A stretch of 64,000 nucleotides of DNA from a virus, in the IMG/VR virus record IMGVR_UViG_3300025872_000041, positions 1-64,000 of that record, one strand, 5' to 3'. This document shows positions 21,596 to 30,463 of the stretch, in pieces (position 1 is the first letter of the stretch; each line of letters starts with the position of its first letter). The notes under the pieces were generated by a model. The model made no database searches, had not been told where the DNA came from, and saw only the letters and a list, made by a program, of their open reading frames with translations. The position numbers and the translations under genes are program-made.

Positions 21596-23215
21596 ATGGC
21601 AACTCCAGTTTTAAACAATGGTATATTTCTGCGTGATACCAGCTACCAAGCTAGCTCTCACGTAGATTCATACCACCTCGTAAACATGCTGAAAAGCAGT
21701 GAACCTATGGACATGGGTCCAGTAGACTTATGGGCAATGGCTCAAAAAGTTGAAATGCCCTTGTATCAATTCTCTAGTTTTGGTGGAAAAAACATCATCT
21801 CTGTAGACAATGCTCGTGGTGAGTACAAATGGCAAGTTCCTGTAGCTCAAGATCTTCCTTACATTGTAGAAGATATTGAATCTGCAAATGCTGCTAAAGG
21901 TGTTGATGGTACTACCTTCAAAATCAAATTAAACAAGCGTTCTTTTGGACATGGTGATATCATTACTTATGACAAATACAACGGTTTGGAAATGTATGTA
22001 ACTGCTGCTGATATTCTTCCTACAGGTGATGGTTTCATCTACACTGTTCAGTTAGTAAACAATGACAACGCTAAATACTTGGATAACAAATACTTAGCAT
22101 CTGGTACTAAAGTTTTCCGTAAAGGTTCTGCTCGTGGTGAATACGGTGAGCGTTTCTCTGATATCGGACACTATGGTGCTGGTTTCCGTGAATTCTACAA
22201 CTTCGTAGGTGGTGCTGAAGCTCACGTATCTTACTCAATCTCTAGTCGTGCTGACTTGATGTTGAAGGGTGGTATGAAAGCTGATGGTACTGTTCCTGTT
22301 GTAGAAATCTGGCGTAACTTTGATAAGTCTATGGACCCTGCAATCAATAGCTTGGAGTCTATGGTACAGACTATGGGTAAAGATGCAGTTAAGCGTGCAT
22401 TTGACAATGGTCAGTTAAGCCGTACTTTCTTGACTACTATGGAAGCTGCTCACTTGAGCAAAATTGCTAATGACATTGAGACCTACTTGATGTGGGGACA
22501 AGGTGGTAAGATTAAGCAAGATGGTCCAGATGATATCCGTTTGTCAGTGGGTCTTTGGAAGCAGTTGGATAACTCTTTCAAGCGTATCTACAACAAATCT
22601 AGTTTCACTTTGGATATGTTCCGTGCTGAATTGTACAACTTCTACGTTGGTAAAGTTGACTTCCAAGGTCCAGATCCTAAGCGCCAATTGATTGTACAAA
22701 CCGGTTTGGGTGGTATGAAAATGGTGAATGAGGCTATTAAGAAAGAAGCTGTTAACAGTGGTTTGGTTATCAATGCTTCTGAAGTTGGAGCTATTACCGG
22801 TAAAGGTATGGATTTGAACTTTGGATTTGCATACACCAGCTACGTAATTCCTTTCTTGGCTAACGTTAAGTTTGTATTGAACCCTGCATTTGATAACTTA
22901 CATACTAACGATATTGAAAACCCCTTAATTGATGGTCATCCTTTGAGTTCATATAATTTCATTATCTTTGACATTACTGATAACGTAAATGAAAACCTTT
23001 ACTTGTTGAAATTGTCTTGGGATAATCAATTGAAGTGGTTCTACCAAAACGGAACTATGGATTATATGGGCCGTAGCCAAGGATTCCAATCTTCTGGTAA
23101 CTTTAACGGATACCGTGTAATGATGTCTCAAACAATGCCTGCAGTTTGGGTAAAAGACCCAACTAAAGTGTTGAAAATTGTTATGCGTAACCCTATTACT
23201 GGCGGAAGCTTCTAA
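21596..23215 (+). CDS. Major capsid protein
   Basis: The 539-residue protein sits directly after the scaffold-like gene, with codons rich in favoured, C-ending triplets unlike neighbours, a sign of high expression. Features include a VDSYHLVNMLKSSEPMDMGP start, a W-x(n)-DKSMDPAINSLESM helix region and a strongly ordered C-terminus (MSQTMPAVWVKDPTKVLKI). HK97-type folding is assumed from context, not shown by sequence alone. A terminator-like hairpin follows. Confidence 0.85.
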   Translation: MATPVLNNGIFLRDTSYQASSHVDSYHLVNMLKSSEPMDMGPVDLWAMAQKVEMPLYQFSSFGGKNIISVDNARGEYKWQVPVAQDLPYIVEDIESANAAKGVDGTTFKIKLNKRSFGHGDIITYDKYNGLEMYVTAADILPTGDGFIYTVQLVNNDNAKYLDNKYLASGTKVFRKGSARGEYGERFSDIGHYGAGFREFYNFVGGAEAHVSYSISSRADLMLKGGMKADGTVPVVEIWRNFDKSMDPAINSLESMVQTMGKDAVKRAFDNGQLSRTFLTTMEAAHLSKIANDIETYLMWGQGGKIKQDGPDDIRLSVGLWKQLDNSFKRIYNKSSFTLDMFRAELYNFYVGKVDFQGPDPKRQLIVQTGLGGMKMVNEAIKKEAVNSGLVINASEVGAITGKGMDLNFGFAYTSYVIPFLANVKFVLNPAFDNLHTNDIENPLIDGHPLSSYNFIIFDITDNVNENLYLLKLSWDNQLKWFYQNGTMDYMGRSQGFQSSGNFNGYRVMMSQTMPAVWVKDPTKVLKIVMRNPITGGSF

Positions 23216-23227
23216 TAATAAACATAT

Positions 23228-23265
23228 CAACCCAGAGTCACTTCGTTGCTGGCTCTGGGTTCTAA
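23228..23265 (+). terminator. Hairpin after the major capsid gene
   Basis: ACCCAGAGTCA (23230-23240) pairs fully with TGGCTCTGGGT (23250-23260) with one wobble, then TCTAATT. The stem is strong and the T tract is poor; it may also stabilise the capsid mRNA 3' end. Confidence 0.65.
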
Positions 23266-23286
23266 TTAAAAAAAATATAAAATAAA

Positions 23287-23721
23287 ATGGCAATCTCTAC
23301 ATTTTCTCCCGCTTCTCCAGATGCTTTCTTAGTAAAAGAATCTGATATGTCCTTAGCTAAATTTGGACACATTAATGCTATTGTAAATGAATTAAATACA
23401 AAAGCTGCTGCTATTACTACTGCTAATGTAACTCAATCTAGTAGCATTACTTCAGGTGTTACTGTGAATGCTGAAGCAGGTGTTATTACTACAGTATCTA
23501 GTACTTTAGCTGCTGATGCTTCTGCTGTATTTGTTGTTACAAATAGCAAAGTGTTAGCTACTTCTAAAGTTTTAGTATCTGTACAATACGCAGGAAATGG
23601 TATTGCATATGCAACTATTTCAGCTATTGCTGCTAATAGTTTCAGTGTAAAACTTTACAATGTGCATTCTTCTGCTGCATTAAATGCTGCAGTATCTGTA
23701 CATTTCTCAGTAATTAATTAA
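23287..23721 (+). CDS. Capsid decoration/head-fibre-like protein, 144 residues
   Basis: After a short N-terminal segment (LAKFGHINAIVNELNTKAAA), the protein is Ala/Ser/Thr/Val-rich and beta-like throughout (VTVNAEAGVITTVSST, VFVVTNSKVLATSK, SVQYAGNGIAYATIS). A simple beta protein of this size encoded next to the capsid gene is usually a decoration or head-fibre protein. It is transcribed between two hairpins. Confidence 0.6.
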   Translation: MAISTFSPASPDAFLVKESDMSLAKFGHINAIVNELNTKAAAITTANVTQSSSITSGVTVNAEAGVITTVSSTLAADASAVFVVTNSKVLATSKVLVSVQYAGNGIAYATISAIAANSFSVKLYNVHSSAALNAAVSVHFSVIN

Positions 23722-23727
23722 AAAATT

Positions 23728-23753
23728 ATAGGGGAGTTAATAGCTCCCCTATA
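23728..23753 (+). terminator. Intrinsic hairpin after the decoration gene
   Basis: ATAGGGGAG and CTCCCCTAT form a 9-bp stem with a 7-base loop; an AT tract follows without a run of T. Confidence 0.65.
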
Positions 23754-23774
23754 TAATCAAACCAACAAAAAACC

Positions 23775-24788
23775 ATGAGTATAACAATTGTAGAAAGGTA
23801 CCCACAGAACAAAAAAAGTACTGTAAGTGTACGTCCCTATTTTGATTCAACAATCAATAATATGGGTCTTGAAAAGTACGGATTATCCCTTTTTGATGGG
23901 GTATTTCATGAAGAACAACTTGCTTGTCTTGAGATTAACGGGATTAAGCGCTATGTAACTGGATTAAATGAATTTGCTCCTGAAGTAAAATTCTTACCAG
24001 ATGATGAGCGTGAAGCTAAAATCAGAGAGATTAGAAAAGTAGTTTCTCAATTAGAAAAGGAATTAGCAGCTAACGTTGTTAATCCTGATGATCCTGATTT
24101 CTGGAATAAGATTAAACTTCTTAAACCAGATAATGATGAGTTCTGGAGTAAGATTGCAATAAGATGTGGTAATGAACCATTATTCTTAGAGCCTGCTAAA
24201 GATCCATATGATCTTATCAAGCTTTATGCAATTGAGTCAAATGGTTTTAGTATTGTAGCTAAAAACTACGATGATGCAAGACGTAGGGCCGTTCCTCCAA
24301 AATTCTATTTAGATAGAGCTGAAGAGACTGTAACAATTAAAACAGAAAGTAAAAAGTTACGTAACAAAGCTTTGTCTGAATTACAAAAAATGTTTGACAA
24401 GAACCAAGGAAAATTATTTTATATTGCCAAAGTTCTTGACATTGATAGTGCACAGTATAAAAAGTCTACACCTAATGATATTGTTTATGATAACATGGAC
24501 AAATACATTAATGGTGAGACAATTGAAACTGATAAAACTAAAACAGCAGAGAAGTTCTTAGCACTTGCTAATGAGGATTTAACTAATCTTAAACTCAGAG
24601 CAGTTGTTAAAGATTCTTCTTTTTATAAATATATAGTTAGTAAGAGTGATGGATTTATTTATCATCTTGAATCTAGCACAATGCTTGGTAGAACACCAGC
24701 TGATATAGTTGAGTATATGAAAAATCCTTTAAATCAGGATGTTTCTGACAAGATTATAGAGAAGGTTGAAAAGCATTGGAAAGAGTAA
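23775..24788 (+). CDS. Structural-block hypothetical, 337 residues
   Basis: This is a mixed charged protein with a basic N-terminal arm (YPQNKKSTVSVRPYFDSTI), a helical centre (DDEREAKIREIRKVVSQLEKEL), DPDFWNKIKLLKPDNDEFWSKI with paired Trp, and a helical C-terminus. The arrangement is found in structural blocks of Bacteroidota phages, but I do not know its role. It is flanked by hairpins. Confidence 0.65.
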   Translation: MSITIVERYPQNKKSTVSVRPYFDSTINNMGLEKYGLSLFDGVFHEEQLACLEINGIKRYVTGLNEFAPEVKFLPDDEREAKIREIRKVVSQLEKELAANVVNPDDPDFWNKIKLLKPDNDEFWSKIAIRCGNEPLFLEPAKDPYDLIKLYAIESNGFSIVAKNYDDARRRAVPPKFYLDRAEETVTIKTESKKLRNKALSELQKMFDKNQGKLFYIAKVLDIDSAQYKKSTPNDIVYDNMDKYINGETIETDKTKTAEKFLALANEDLTNLKLRAVVKDSSFYKYIVSKSDGFIYHLESSTMLGRTPADIVEYMKNPLNQDVSDKIIEKVEKHWKE

Positions 24789-24805
24789 TCTAATATAGAA
24801 TAACA

Positions 24806-24836
24806 CTGAGGGGGTATAATATAATACCCCTACAGT
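24806..24836 (+). terminator. Hairpin between structural genes
   Basis: AGGGGGTAT pairs with ATACCCCT around TAATATA. It lies 9 bases before the ATG of the connector-like gene. Confidence 0.55.
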
Positions 24837-24844
24837 TAACACAT

Positions 24845-25546
24845 ATGAATAACGATATACTCCAGTTAAAAATTAAGCAGCGGCTTAATAAGTTGGCCTC
24901 AAATGATTATGATAATCTTGAGGCATGGCAGATTATTGAAGCTTTTAACAAGGCACAACTAGAATGGGTTAGAAGACAACTCCATGCTAGTAATGTTTTC
25001 CGTGAAGGTGATGAGGGTTCTAAAAGACGTATAGATGATTTACAGATCTTGTTGTTAGAATTACCAATAACTGGCTTAAATAAACCTGAGTATTTTGAGT
25101 CTAACCCTTTACCTGCTGATTACTTAGAGTATAAGAAAGTGTCTACTGATGCTAAATCAGAATGCTGTCCTGCTGATTCAATGACTGTATATCTAGTTGA
25201 AGAAGCTAATACTGCAAACTTATTAGTTGATGAATTTAGAAAGCCCAGTTTTGAATGGGGTGAAACATTCTGTACTATCATGGGTAATAGAATAAAGATC
25301 TATCATGATGGTTTATTTACTATTGTAAATCCTATTCTTACATATTACAGGAAACCAGCTTATATAGAAATCACTGGTGCAGTAAATCCTTACACTGGTT
25401 TAGTATCTACAGTTGATGTAATTTGTGAATTTAAAGATGATATAACTGAAGTACTTATTGATGAAACAGTTAGCATTATTGCTGGTGATATTGAATCAGT
25501 AAGTCAGTTTGCTCGTGGTTCTCAAAACGCTGAAAGAAATAATTAA
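24845..25546 (+). CDS. Head-tail connector-like protein, 233 residues
   Basis: The N-terminal helices (LKIKQRLNKLASNDYDNLEAWQ, cut near residue 28) contain 'AFNKAQLEWVRRQL', then PLPADYLEYKKVSTDA and a beta-rich end with an IDETVSIIAGDIES helix. This pattern (helix, 'LP.DY..Y.' strand, terminal helix) fits gp6-like adaptor/ring proteins below the portal. Assignment is by pattern and position. Confidence 0.55.
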   Translation: MNNDILQLKIKQRLNKLASNDYDNLEAWQIIEAFNKAQLEWVRRQLHASNVFREGDEGSKRRIDDLQILLLELPITGLNKPEYFESNPLPADYLEYKKVSTDAKSECCPADSMTVYLVEEANTANLLVDEFRKPSFEWGETFCTIMGNRIKIYHDGLFTIVNPILTYYRKPAYIEITGAVNPYTGLVSTVDVICEFKDDITEVLIDETVSIIAGDIESVSQFARGSQNAERNN

Positions 25547-25548
25547 AG

Positions 25549-25953
25549 ATGATTAATAAATTACAAAGACCTTCTTCCTCTGTCCATAAAGCAATGGGAG
25601 AGTTGATTTATGAGTTATTACATGCCTCAACTAAGGTGCATGTTGCTCATCTATTAAGTACAAATTATTCAGCACACGTTGCAATGGGAGAGTTTTATGA
25701 TTCTCTTGTAGATATTACGGATGGTTTAGCAGAACAGTATCAGGGTAAAGAAGAGGTATTATTACCTTACCCGGATCAAGCAGCTATTCCTACTATTAAA
25801 ACTACAGATGAAGCTGTAAAATATCTTCGCAGTTTATATGATAAAATTGGTCTTGTTCAAGGTATGGTAATATGCTCTAGTATCATAAATACTATGGATG
25901 AAATCAAGGCTTTAATAAATTCTACAAAATATAAGTTGCTTTTCTTAAAATAA
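25549..25953 (+). CDS. Dps/ferritin-like helical protein, 134 residues
   Basis: Residues 20-70 contain HASTKVHVAHLLSTNYSAHV, then MGEFYDSLVDITDGLAEQYQG. Spaced His and acidic residues on two helices recall the Dps half-site (H..W...H/F..D..D...E). I recall a family of such small proteins (DUF5856-like) in phage structural blocks. Iron binding is possible, but a purely structural role is as likely. It starts two bases after the connector-like gene. Confidence 0.55.
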   Translation: MINKLQRPSSSVHKAMGELIYELLHASTKVHVAHLLSTNYSAHVAMGEFYDSLVDITDGLAEQYQGKEEVLLPYPDQAAIPTIKTTDEAVKYLRSLYDKIGLVQGMVICSSIINTMDEIKALINSTKYKLLFLK

Positions 25954-26004
25954 TTTAGTATAATATTAGTGTATCTATTTATAAACAATTAAAAAAATAA
26001 AATT

Positions 26005-27435
26005 ATGTATTTCAATCATGCTTTCAAAAAGGTGTTCCTTGGGACTGGTACTTACCAGAAAAGCGCCAGCGGAACTACTGCATCTGAATTGACCACTGTA
26101 GGTAACTTTGGTCTTTACAATGCCTCTACTTTTGTAAACTTAAATGCTACTACCGGAACAAACTTTATTCTTGCATCTTCTAGCTTAACTCCTGCTAATG
26201 ACAAGATTGGTCCTTTCCACGGTGGTTATGCTGAGTCTTCAAAGTCTAAAACTATTAACCCTAAGTACATTAGCGGTTTCTACAAAGTATCTCCTAAAAC
26301 TGCAACTAATAGTATTGTTGCTGTAGGACTTACTGCTGGTTTGAACAACACTCCTTATGCTGCTTGTACCAAAACTTACAAGTGTGATGAAACCTACTAC
26401 TTACGTGTAGATGTTAAAGGTTCTCCTGCTTTGCGTTTCTTGGGTCGTAATGCTTACTATGTAGCTGATTACTACACTGGTTGTTGCGCTACTGGTCAAA
26501 CTAGTGTTGATCCTGCTGCAGTTATGGTTGGTTGGGCTAAGAGCTTGGCTGAAGATCCCCGTATTAATCAGTTCATTTCTCCTGTAGCTTACGTTAGTAC
26601 TAATGCTGGTGTTAGCTACACTGCATATGTTAATCCTACTTCTGCTAACGTTGGTAAAGTAATTGAAATTAAAATTACTAACGGTGGTAGTGGTTATTCT
26701 TCTGCTCCTACTGTAGCTATTGCTGCTCCTGCTTCAGGTGTTCAAGCTACTGCTACTGCTACTATTTCTGGTGGTGCTGTTACTGCAATTACCATCAATG
26801 TATCTGGTTCAGGTTATGTTTTATCTGATGCTGCTGGTGTTACTTTCTCTGGTGGTTCTGGATCTGGTGCTGCTGCTTACGCTGTTAAAGCTATCTCTTG
26901 GGATTCTTTTGTTGAAGATACTACTCCAACTGCTGACAACAAAGCTGGTATTATCATTACTGGTGCTTATGTTGACACTAAGTTTGGTGATTGTTCTTTC
27001 CAACCTACTGATCATTTTGAAAAAGAGGGCGTTATTGTTTTAGCTTCTGAAATTGATCAAGTTGGTGATCCTTGTGCTTTTGGTGGAACTTGTGTTAATA
27101 CTTTACAACTTCCTAAGCAAGGTGAAGGTTTTGGTGAAACTATCATCCGTGATTTGATTTTGTCTGAGCGTTATGCACAGAATCATTTCAATGATGATCC
27201 ACGTATCCGTGAAATCTTGAATGGTAATGCAGTATTTGGTGTTAACCGTAACAACTCTTACTACCGTTATATGGTTGTACACAATGTACCTCGCTTCAGT
27301 AATCCTACTAGCACATTTGATAATGATCAGTATGTGTGTGAAGTAATTACTAGCTCAGTAGCTTCTACTTTTGAAAGCGATATGGCTTCAATTTTGAGCG
27401 CTGCTGGTAATGGTGTAACTTTACAATCATTGTAA
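26005..27435 (+). CDS. Major structural protein with inserted GGSGY repeat domain, 476 residues
   Basis: The codons are favoured and regular, as in the capsid gene, suggesting abundance. The N-terminus (MYFNHAFKKVFLGTG) is followed by KTYKCDETYYLRVDVKGSP, RNAYYVADYYTGCC and a C-terminal DLILSERYAQNHFNDD helix region. Residues about 208-295 are an inserted bead-like segment (NGGSGYSSAPTV, GSGYVLSD, GGSGSGAAAY) of the type found in marine phage and bacterial surface proteins. It could be a tail or collar component. A strong terminator follows. Confidence 0.6.
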   Translation: MYFNHAFKKVFLGTGTYQKSASGTTASELTTVGNFGLYNASTFVNLNATTGTNFILASSSLTPANDKIGPFHGGYAESSKSKTINPKYISGFYKVSPKTATNSIVAVGLTAGLNNTPYAACTKTYKCDETYYLRVDVKGSPALRFLGRNAYYVADYYTGCCATGQTSVDPAAVMVGWAKSLAEDPRINQFISPVAYVSTNAGVSYTAYVNPTSANVGKVIEIKITNGGSGYSSAPTVAIAAPASGVQATATATISGGAVTAITINVSGSGYVLSDAAGVTFSGGSGSGAAAYAVKAISWDSFVEDTTPTADNKAGIIITGAYVDTKFGDCSFQPTDHFEKEGVIVLASEIDQVGDPCAFGGTCVNTLQLPKQGEGFGETIIRDLILSERYAQNHFNDDPRIREILNGNAVFGVNRNNSYYRYMVVHNVPRFSNPTSTFDNDQYVCEVITSSVASTFESDMASILSAAGNGVTLQSL

Positions 27436-27455
27436 TAACACTTTATTATCATATA

Positions 27456-27490
27456 AAAAGGGGAGGAGTGATCTTCCCCTTTTTTTATTT
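27456..27490 (+). terminator. Strong intrinsic terminator
   Basis: AAAAGGGGA pairs with TCCCCTTTT and seven T residues follow. It ends the head gene transcript. Confidence 0.9.
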
Positions 27491-27544
27491 AGATTTATTT
27501 AGTAAATTATATATGAGTAGGCATACCGTCTATTTAACAATCCT

Positions 27545-28093
27545 ATGGCACAAAAACACATCCTCAGTTTAGATATTCCAGAAACTCTTAATGCAAAAAT
27601 CTTTAGAGTTGTAGATACTAGTACATACAGTACAGAGTTAGGAATTACTTGTAATAGATTACAAATTTTACTTCCGGGGTATTTAGAGGAAGTAGTTCTT
27701 GAGATTTTACCTAATAGTGAAAACGTATTTAATGCATGTACTTTACATTTGCAAGATACAAACTGTGATACAGCATTAAGTGAATTACCTGACGGTATTT
27801 ATACTTTGCGCTACAGTGTTGCACCAAATGATAAAGTTTGGGTAGAATATAATCACTTACGTATAGCACAATCTATGAATATATACTACAATATTCTTTG
27901 TAGTATTAACTTGTCTGGATGTGAGCCATTACCTGCAGAAAAAGAAAAATTAAATAAGTTAAGGTTGTTAAAGATGATGTTAGAGGGTGCTAAAGCAAAA
28001 GTAGAATTTTGCCATAGTCCTGAACAAGGTCAAGCAATATATAACTATGCTAAGAAACAACTTGAAAAACTAAACTGTACTTATTGCAATTAA
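27545..28093 (+). CDS. Tail-associated hypothetical, 182 residues
   Basis: A beta-rich first half (ILSLDIPETLNAKIFRVVD, LPDGIYTLRYSVAPND) is followed by a helical C-terminus (EKEKLNKLRLLKMMLEGAKAK, cut at residue 152) with paired Cys (CNRL, CSINLSGC, CTYC). The small beta domain plus helical hairpin is seen in Bacteroidota phage tail regions. Exact role unknown. Confidence 0.6.
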   Translation: MAQKHILSLDIPETLNAKIFRVVDTSTYSTELGITCNRLQILLPGYLEEVVLEILPNSENVFNACTLHLQDTNCDTALSELPDGIYTLRYSVAPNDKVWVEYNHLRIAQSMNIYYNILCSINLSGCEPLPAEKEKLNKLRLLKMMLEGAKAKVEFCHSPEQGQAIYNYAKKQLEKLNCTYCN

Positions 28094-28109
28094 TTAAATA
28101 TAAACCAAT

Positions 28110-28238
28110 ATGAATTGTCAAAATTGTGGATCAAGATTAAGTTGTGGTTGTCAAAAGAAAACTGCATCTGATGGTAAACAAGTCTGTGCTAATTGTATAG
28201 ACGGGTATGAACAAAGTTTAAAACAAAAAAATGGGTAA
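28110..28238 (+). CDS. Small zinc-finger-like protein, 42 residues
   Basis: ATG at 28110 opens MNCQNCGSRLSCGCQKK and continues with VCANC. Six Cys in CxxC, CxC and CxxC pairs suggest two bound zinc ions. It overlaps the next start by 8 bases (ATGGGTAA). Such tiny Cys proteins accompany tail genes with Cys-rich partners; function unknown. Confidence 0.6.
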   Translation: MNCQNCGSRLSCGCQKKTASDGKQVCANCIDGYEQSLKQKNG

Positions 28239-28479
28239 GTGCACTAACTGTGATGAAGCTAAAGTTTCTTTAAAATTTGGTGAAGCAATGTATGCTGAAT
28301 TTAGAGAGACCAAGTATGGTATTGAAACTGGTTGTAGTGATACAGCAGAAATAGATATTTACAACAAAGAGGTTTTTGATCTCATGAAATTAATTGATGC
28401 TGAGTATACTGAGACTGAAGTTGTAGATTATGGTCCTCAATACTTATTAACTCAAGCAGGAAATAGATTCATTGTATAA
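28231..28479 (+). CDS. Hypothetical acidic protein, 82 residues
   Basis: Starts MGKCTNCDEAKVSLKFG, then an acidic centre (DTAEIDIYNKEVFDLMKLID) and GPQYLLTQAGNRF. One CxxC is present. It is coupled to both neighbours (overlap of 8 bases upstream, 1 downstream). Function unknown. Confidence 0.6.
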   Translation: MGKCTNCDEAKVSLKFGEAMYAEFRETKYGIETGCSDTAEIDIYNKEVFDLMKLIDAEYTETEVVDYGPQYLLTQAGNRFIV

Positions 28480-28934
28480 TGCGTAGTTACGATCCTACTA
28501 TAACACAACTACCTCCTTACTTCTCACAAGAGGTAAATATTTACTATGATGTTATTCCAATTGTAGATGTTGTAAATAACATTACAAAGAAAATAACACT
28601 AGATAATTTATCAGCTGTTTTATCTCAAAAAGGAGATCAGGCATATGATGAAACAATTACATCTATATCTTTAGTAGGAGATCTGATAAAAACTATTGTT
28701 TTTAATAGAAGAAATGCTGCAGCACTTACTGTATCCTATGTAGATACTTATGTGCACTATGAAAATACACCTAATATAGAATGGACTGCTATTCATAACA
28801 TGAATAAATATCCTTCCGTTACTGTTGTAGATTCTGCTGGAAGTATTGTTGAAGGAGCTGTTGATTATCTCTCTCTTAATAGTTGCAAGATTACTTTTTG
28901 TGGAGCATTTAGTGGCAAAGCTTACTTTAACTAA
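28479..28934 (+). CDS. Tail-fibre-type protein with C-terminal beta module, 151 residues
   Basis: The last 50 residues (WTAIHNMNKYPSVTVVDSAG, then VDYLSLNSCKITFCGAFSGK) are the short 'WT..HN..KYPSV.VVDS.G' module found at C-termini of many phage fibres and adhesins. The N-terminus (DPTITQLPPYFSQEVN) is an adaptor-like strand region. It is probably a small fibre or the attachment piece for the larger ones downstream. Confidence 0.65.
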   Translation: MRSYDPTITQLPPYFSQEVNIYYDVIPIVDVVNNITKKITLDNLSAVLSQKGDQAYDETITSISLVGDLIKTIVFNRRNAAALTVSYVDTYVHYENTPNIEWTAIHNMNKYPSVTVVDSAGSIVEGAVDYLSLNSCKITFCGAFSGKAYFN

Positions 28935-28961
28935 AAAATAAAAATATAAAATAATATAATC

Positions 28962-30395
28962 ATGGCAAAAAAATTCTTAACAGCGATAGACCTCAATAAA
29001 TGCGAACTGCAGAATGCGGTCATCCAGAACTTAGGTACAGCACCAGGAACTCCTGCTGCAGGTCAGGTCTACTTCAACTCCTCTACTGGAGACAAGTCAA
29101 TCTACTTCTATGATGGTACTGCCTGGGTAGACGTAGGAGGTGATTTAAGGTCAATTGTAGCTGGTAACGCTATATCTGTTAGCGGAACCAGAGATATTAC
29201 CGTAAACGTTCTGTATGACGATGCTTCTATTGGTTTAAATGGTTCTAATCAACTTTCCATTAAGGCAGGTGGTGTTACTAACGGAATGTTGGTTAACTCT
29301 TCTCTTTCTGTAGTTGCTGGAGCAGGTCTTACTGATGGAGGTTCTGTTGCTCTTGGAGCTTCTGTAACTCTTAACATTGGAGCAGGTACAGGTATTACTG
29401 TAAACGCCAATGACGTAGCTCTTGACACCACTTCTACTCGTAACACTGATCACTCTGCAGTTATTTTGACAGCAGGTGCAGGTTTAACTGGCGGAGGAGA
29501 TATCACAGCTTCACGTTCTTTTGCAGTAGGTGCAGGAACTGGTATCACAGTTAACGCTGATGACATTGCTATCACAGGTGCTGGATCATTGACTACCAAC
29601 TACTTAACTAAGTGGAATGGTACAGGATTCTCTAACTCAACTATTACAGATGACGGAACTACCGTAACTGTCGGTGGCAACTTAACTGTAAACGGTACAG
29701 TAACTTATGTTAACTCAAACACTGTAGAGATTGGTGATAACATTCTTCTTCTTAACAGAGATGAAGTTAGTTCTCCTTCTCAGAACGCAGGTATTGAAGT
29801 AGAAAGAGGAACAAGTACTAACGTTTCTTTCATCTGGAATGAGACTAGTGACTACTGGTCTACTGTAACTGAGCCTTTACACGTAGGTTCTATTGCTGAC
29901 GCTGGTGCTGCTTACACAGGAAACAAATACTTGGTAAGTGACTCAGGTGTAATCAAATACTTAACTTCTGCTGATTTAGCAGGTGACGTTATTACAGGAA
30001 TCACAATCAGTGGATCTAACGGTGTTGCAGTTGCTGGTTCAGGAACAACTTCTATCACTGTAAGTGGTGTAAACGCTACTACAAGTGCTGCAGGTGTTGT
30101 AGAATTGGCTACTAGTGCTGAAGTAAATGCTTTAAGTAGCTCTACAGTAGCAGTAACTCCTTCTGGATTAGCTGCTTTGCGTTATGCTGCAACAGGTCCA
30201 GCAGCTCCAGCTACTAGCATGATAGTGACTCACGCTTTAGCTTCTAACGATATCATAGTTCAAGTTTATGAACTAGCTACTGGTGAGAACGTAGAGTGTG
30301 ACGTAGTACGTACAACCATCAACGTAGTTACTTTAGGATTCTGTTCTCCTGTTGCTACAAATGCTCTTAGAGTATTGGTGATTAAAATTGCTTAA
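28962..30395 (+). CDS. Tail fibre protein, 477 residues
   Basis: The N-terminus (DLNKCELQNAVIQNLG, GTAPGTPAAGQVYFNSSTGD) is the usual fibre attachment region. The body repeats Gly/Thr/Val beta turns (GAGTGITVNANDVAL, GAGTGITVNADDIAI). The C-terminus carries a 60-residue tip domain with MIVTHALASNDIIVQVYE. Codon choice is more C-rich than in neighbours. No S74 domain. A terminator overlapping a promoter follows. Confidence 0.8.
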   Translation: MAKKFLTAIDLNKCELQNAVIQNLGTAPGTPAAGQVYFNSSTGDKSIYFYDGTAWVDVGGDLRSIVAGNAISVSGTRDITVNVLYDDASIGLNGSNQLSIKAGGVTNGMLVNSSLSVVAGAGLTDGGSVALGASVTLNIGAGTGITVNANDVALDTTSTRNTDHSAVILTAGAGLTGGGDITASRSFAVGAGTGITVNADDIAITGAGSLTTNYLTKWNGTGFSNSTITDDGTTVTVGGNLTVNGTVTYVNSNTVEIGDNILLLNRDEVSSPSQNAGIEVERGTSTNVSFIWNETSDYWSTVTEPLHVGSIADAGAAYTGNKYLVSDSGVIKYLTSADLAGDVITGITISGSNGVAVAGSGTTSITVSGVNATTSAAGVVELATSAEVNALSSSTVAVTPSGLAALRYAATGPAAPATSMIVTHALASNDIIVQVYELATGENVECDVVRTTINVVTLGFCSPVATNALRVLVIKIA

Positions 30396-30417
30396 TTTAA
30401 TTAAACTATTATCTTTG
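30388..30417 (+). promoter_or_regulatory. Bacteroidota-type promoter overlapping a terminator
   Basis: TTG (30388-30390), a 19-base spacer, then TATCTTTG (30410-30417). The box runs into the first stem base of the terminator that follows, so transcripts from it would begin inside the hairpin and could escape it. Confidence 0.5.
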
Positions 30418-30447
30418 CTAGGGGCCTAAAAACCCCTAGCTTTTTTA
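30416..30447 (+). terminator. Strong intrinsic terminator after the 477-residue fibre gene
   Basis: GCTAGGGG pairs with CCCCTAGC around CCTAAAAA; six T residues follow. Confidence 0.88.
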
Positions 30448-30463
30448 CATTACAAACAAAAAC

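Noticed and set aside
26720-27043. Leucine-only-looking frame of 107 codons within the structural protein gene
   Set aside because: Long runs of Leu and Val come from reading Gly/Ala/Thr codons in the wrong frame; a shadow.
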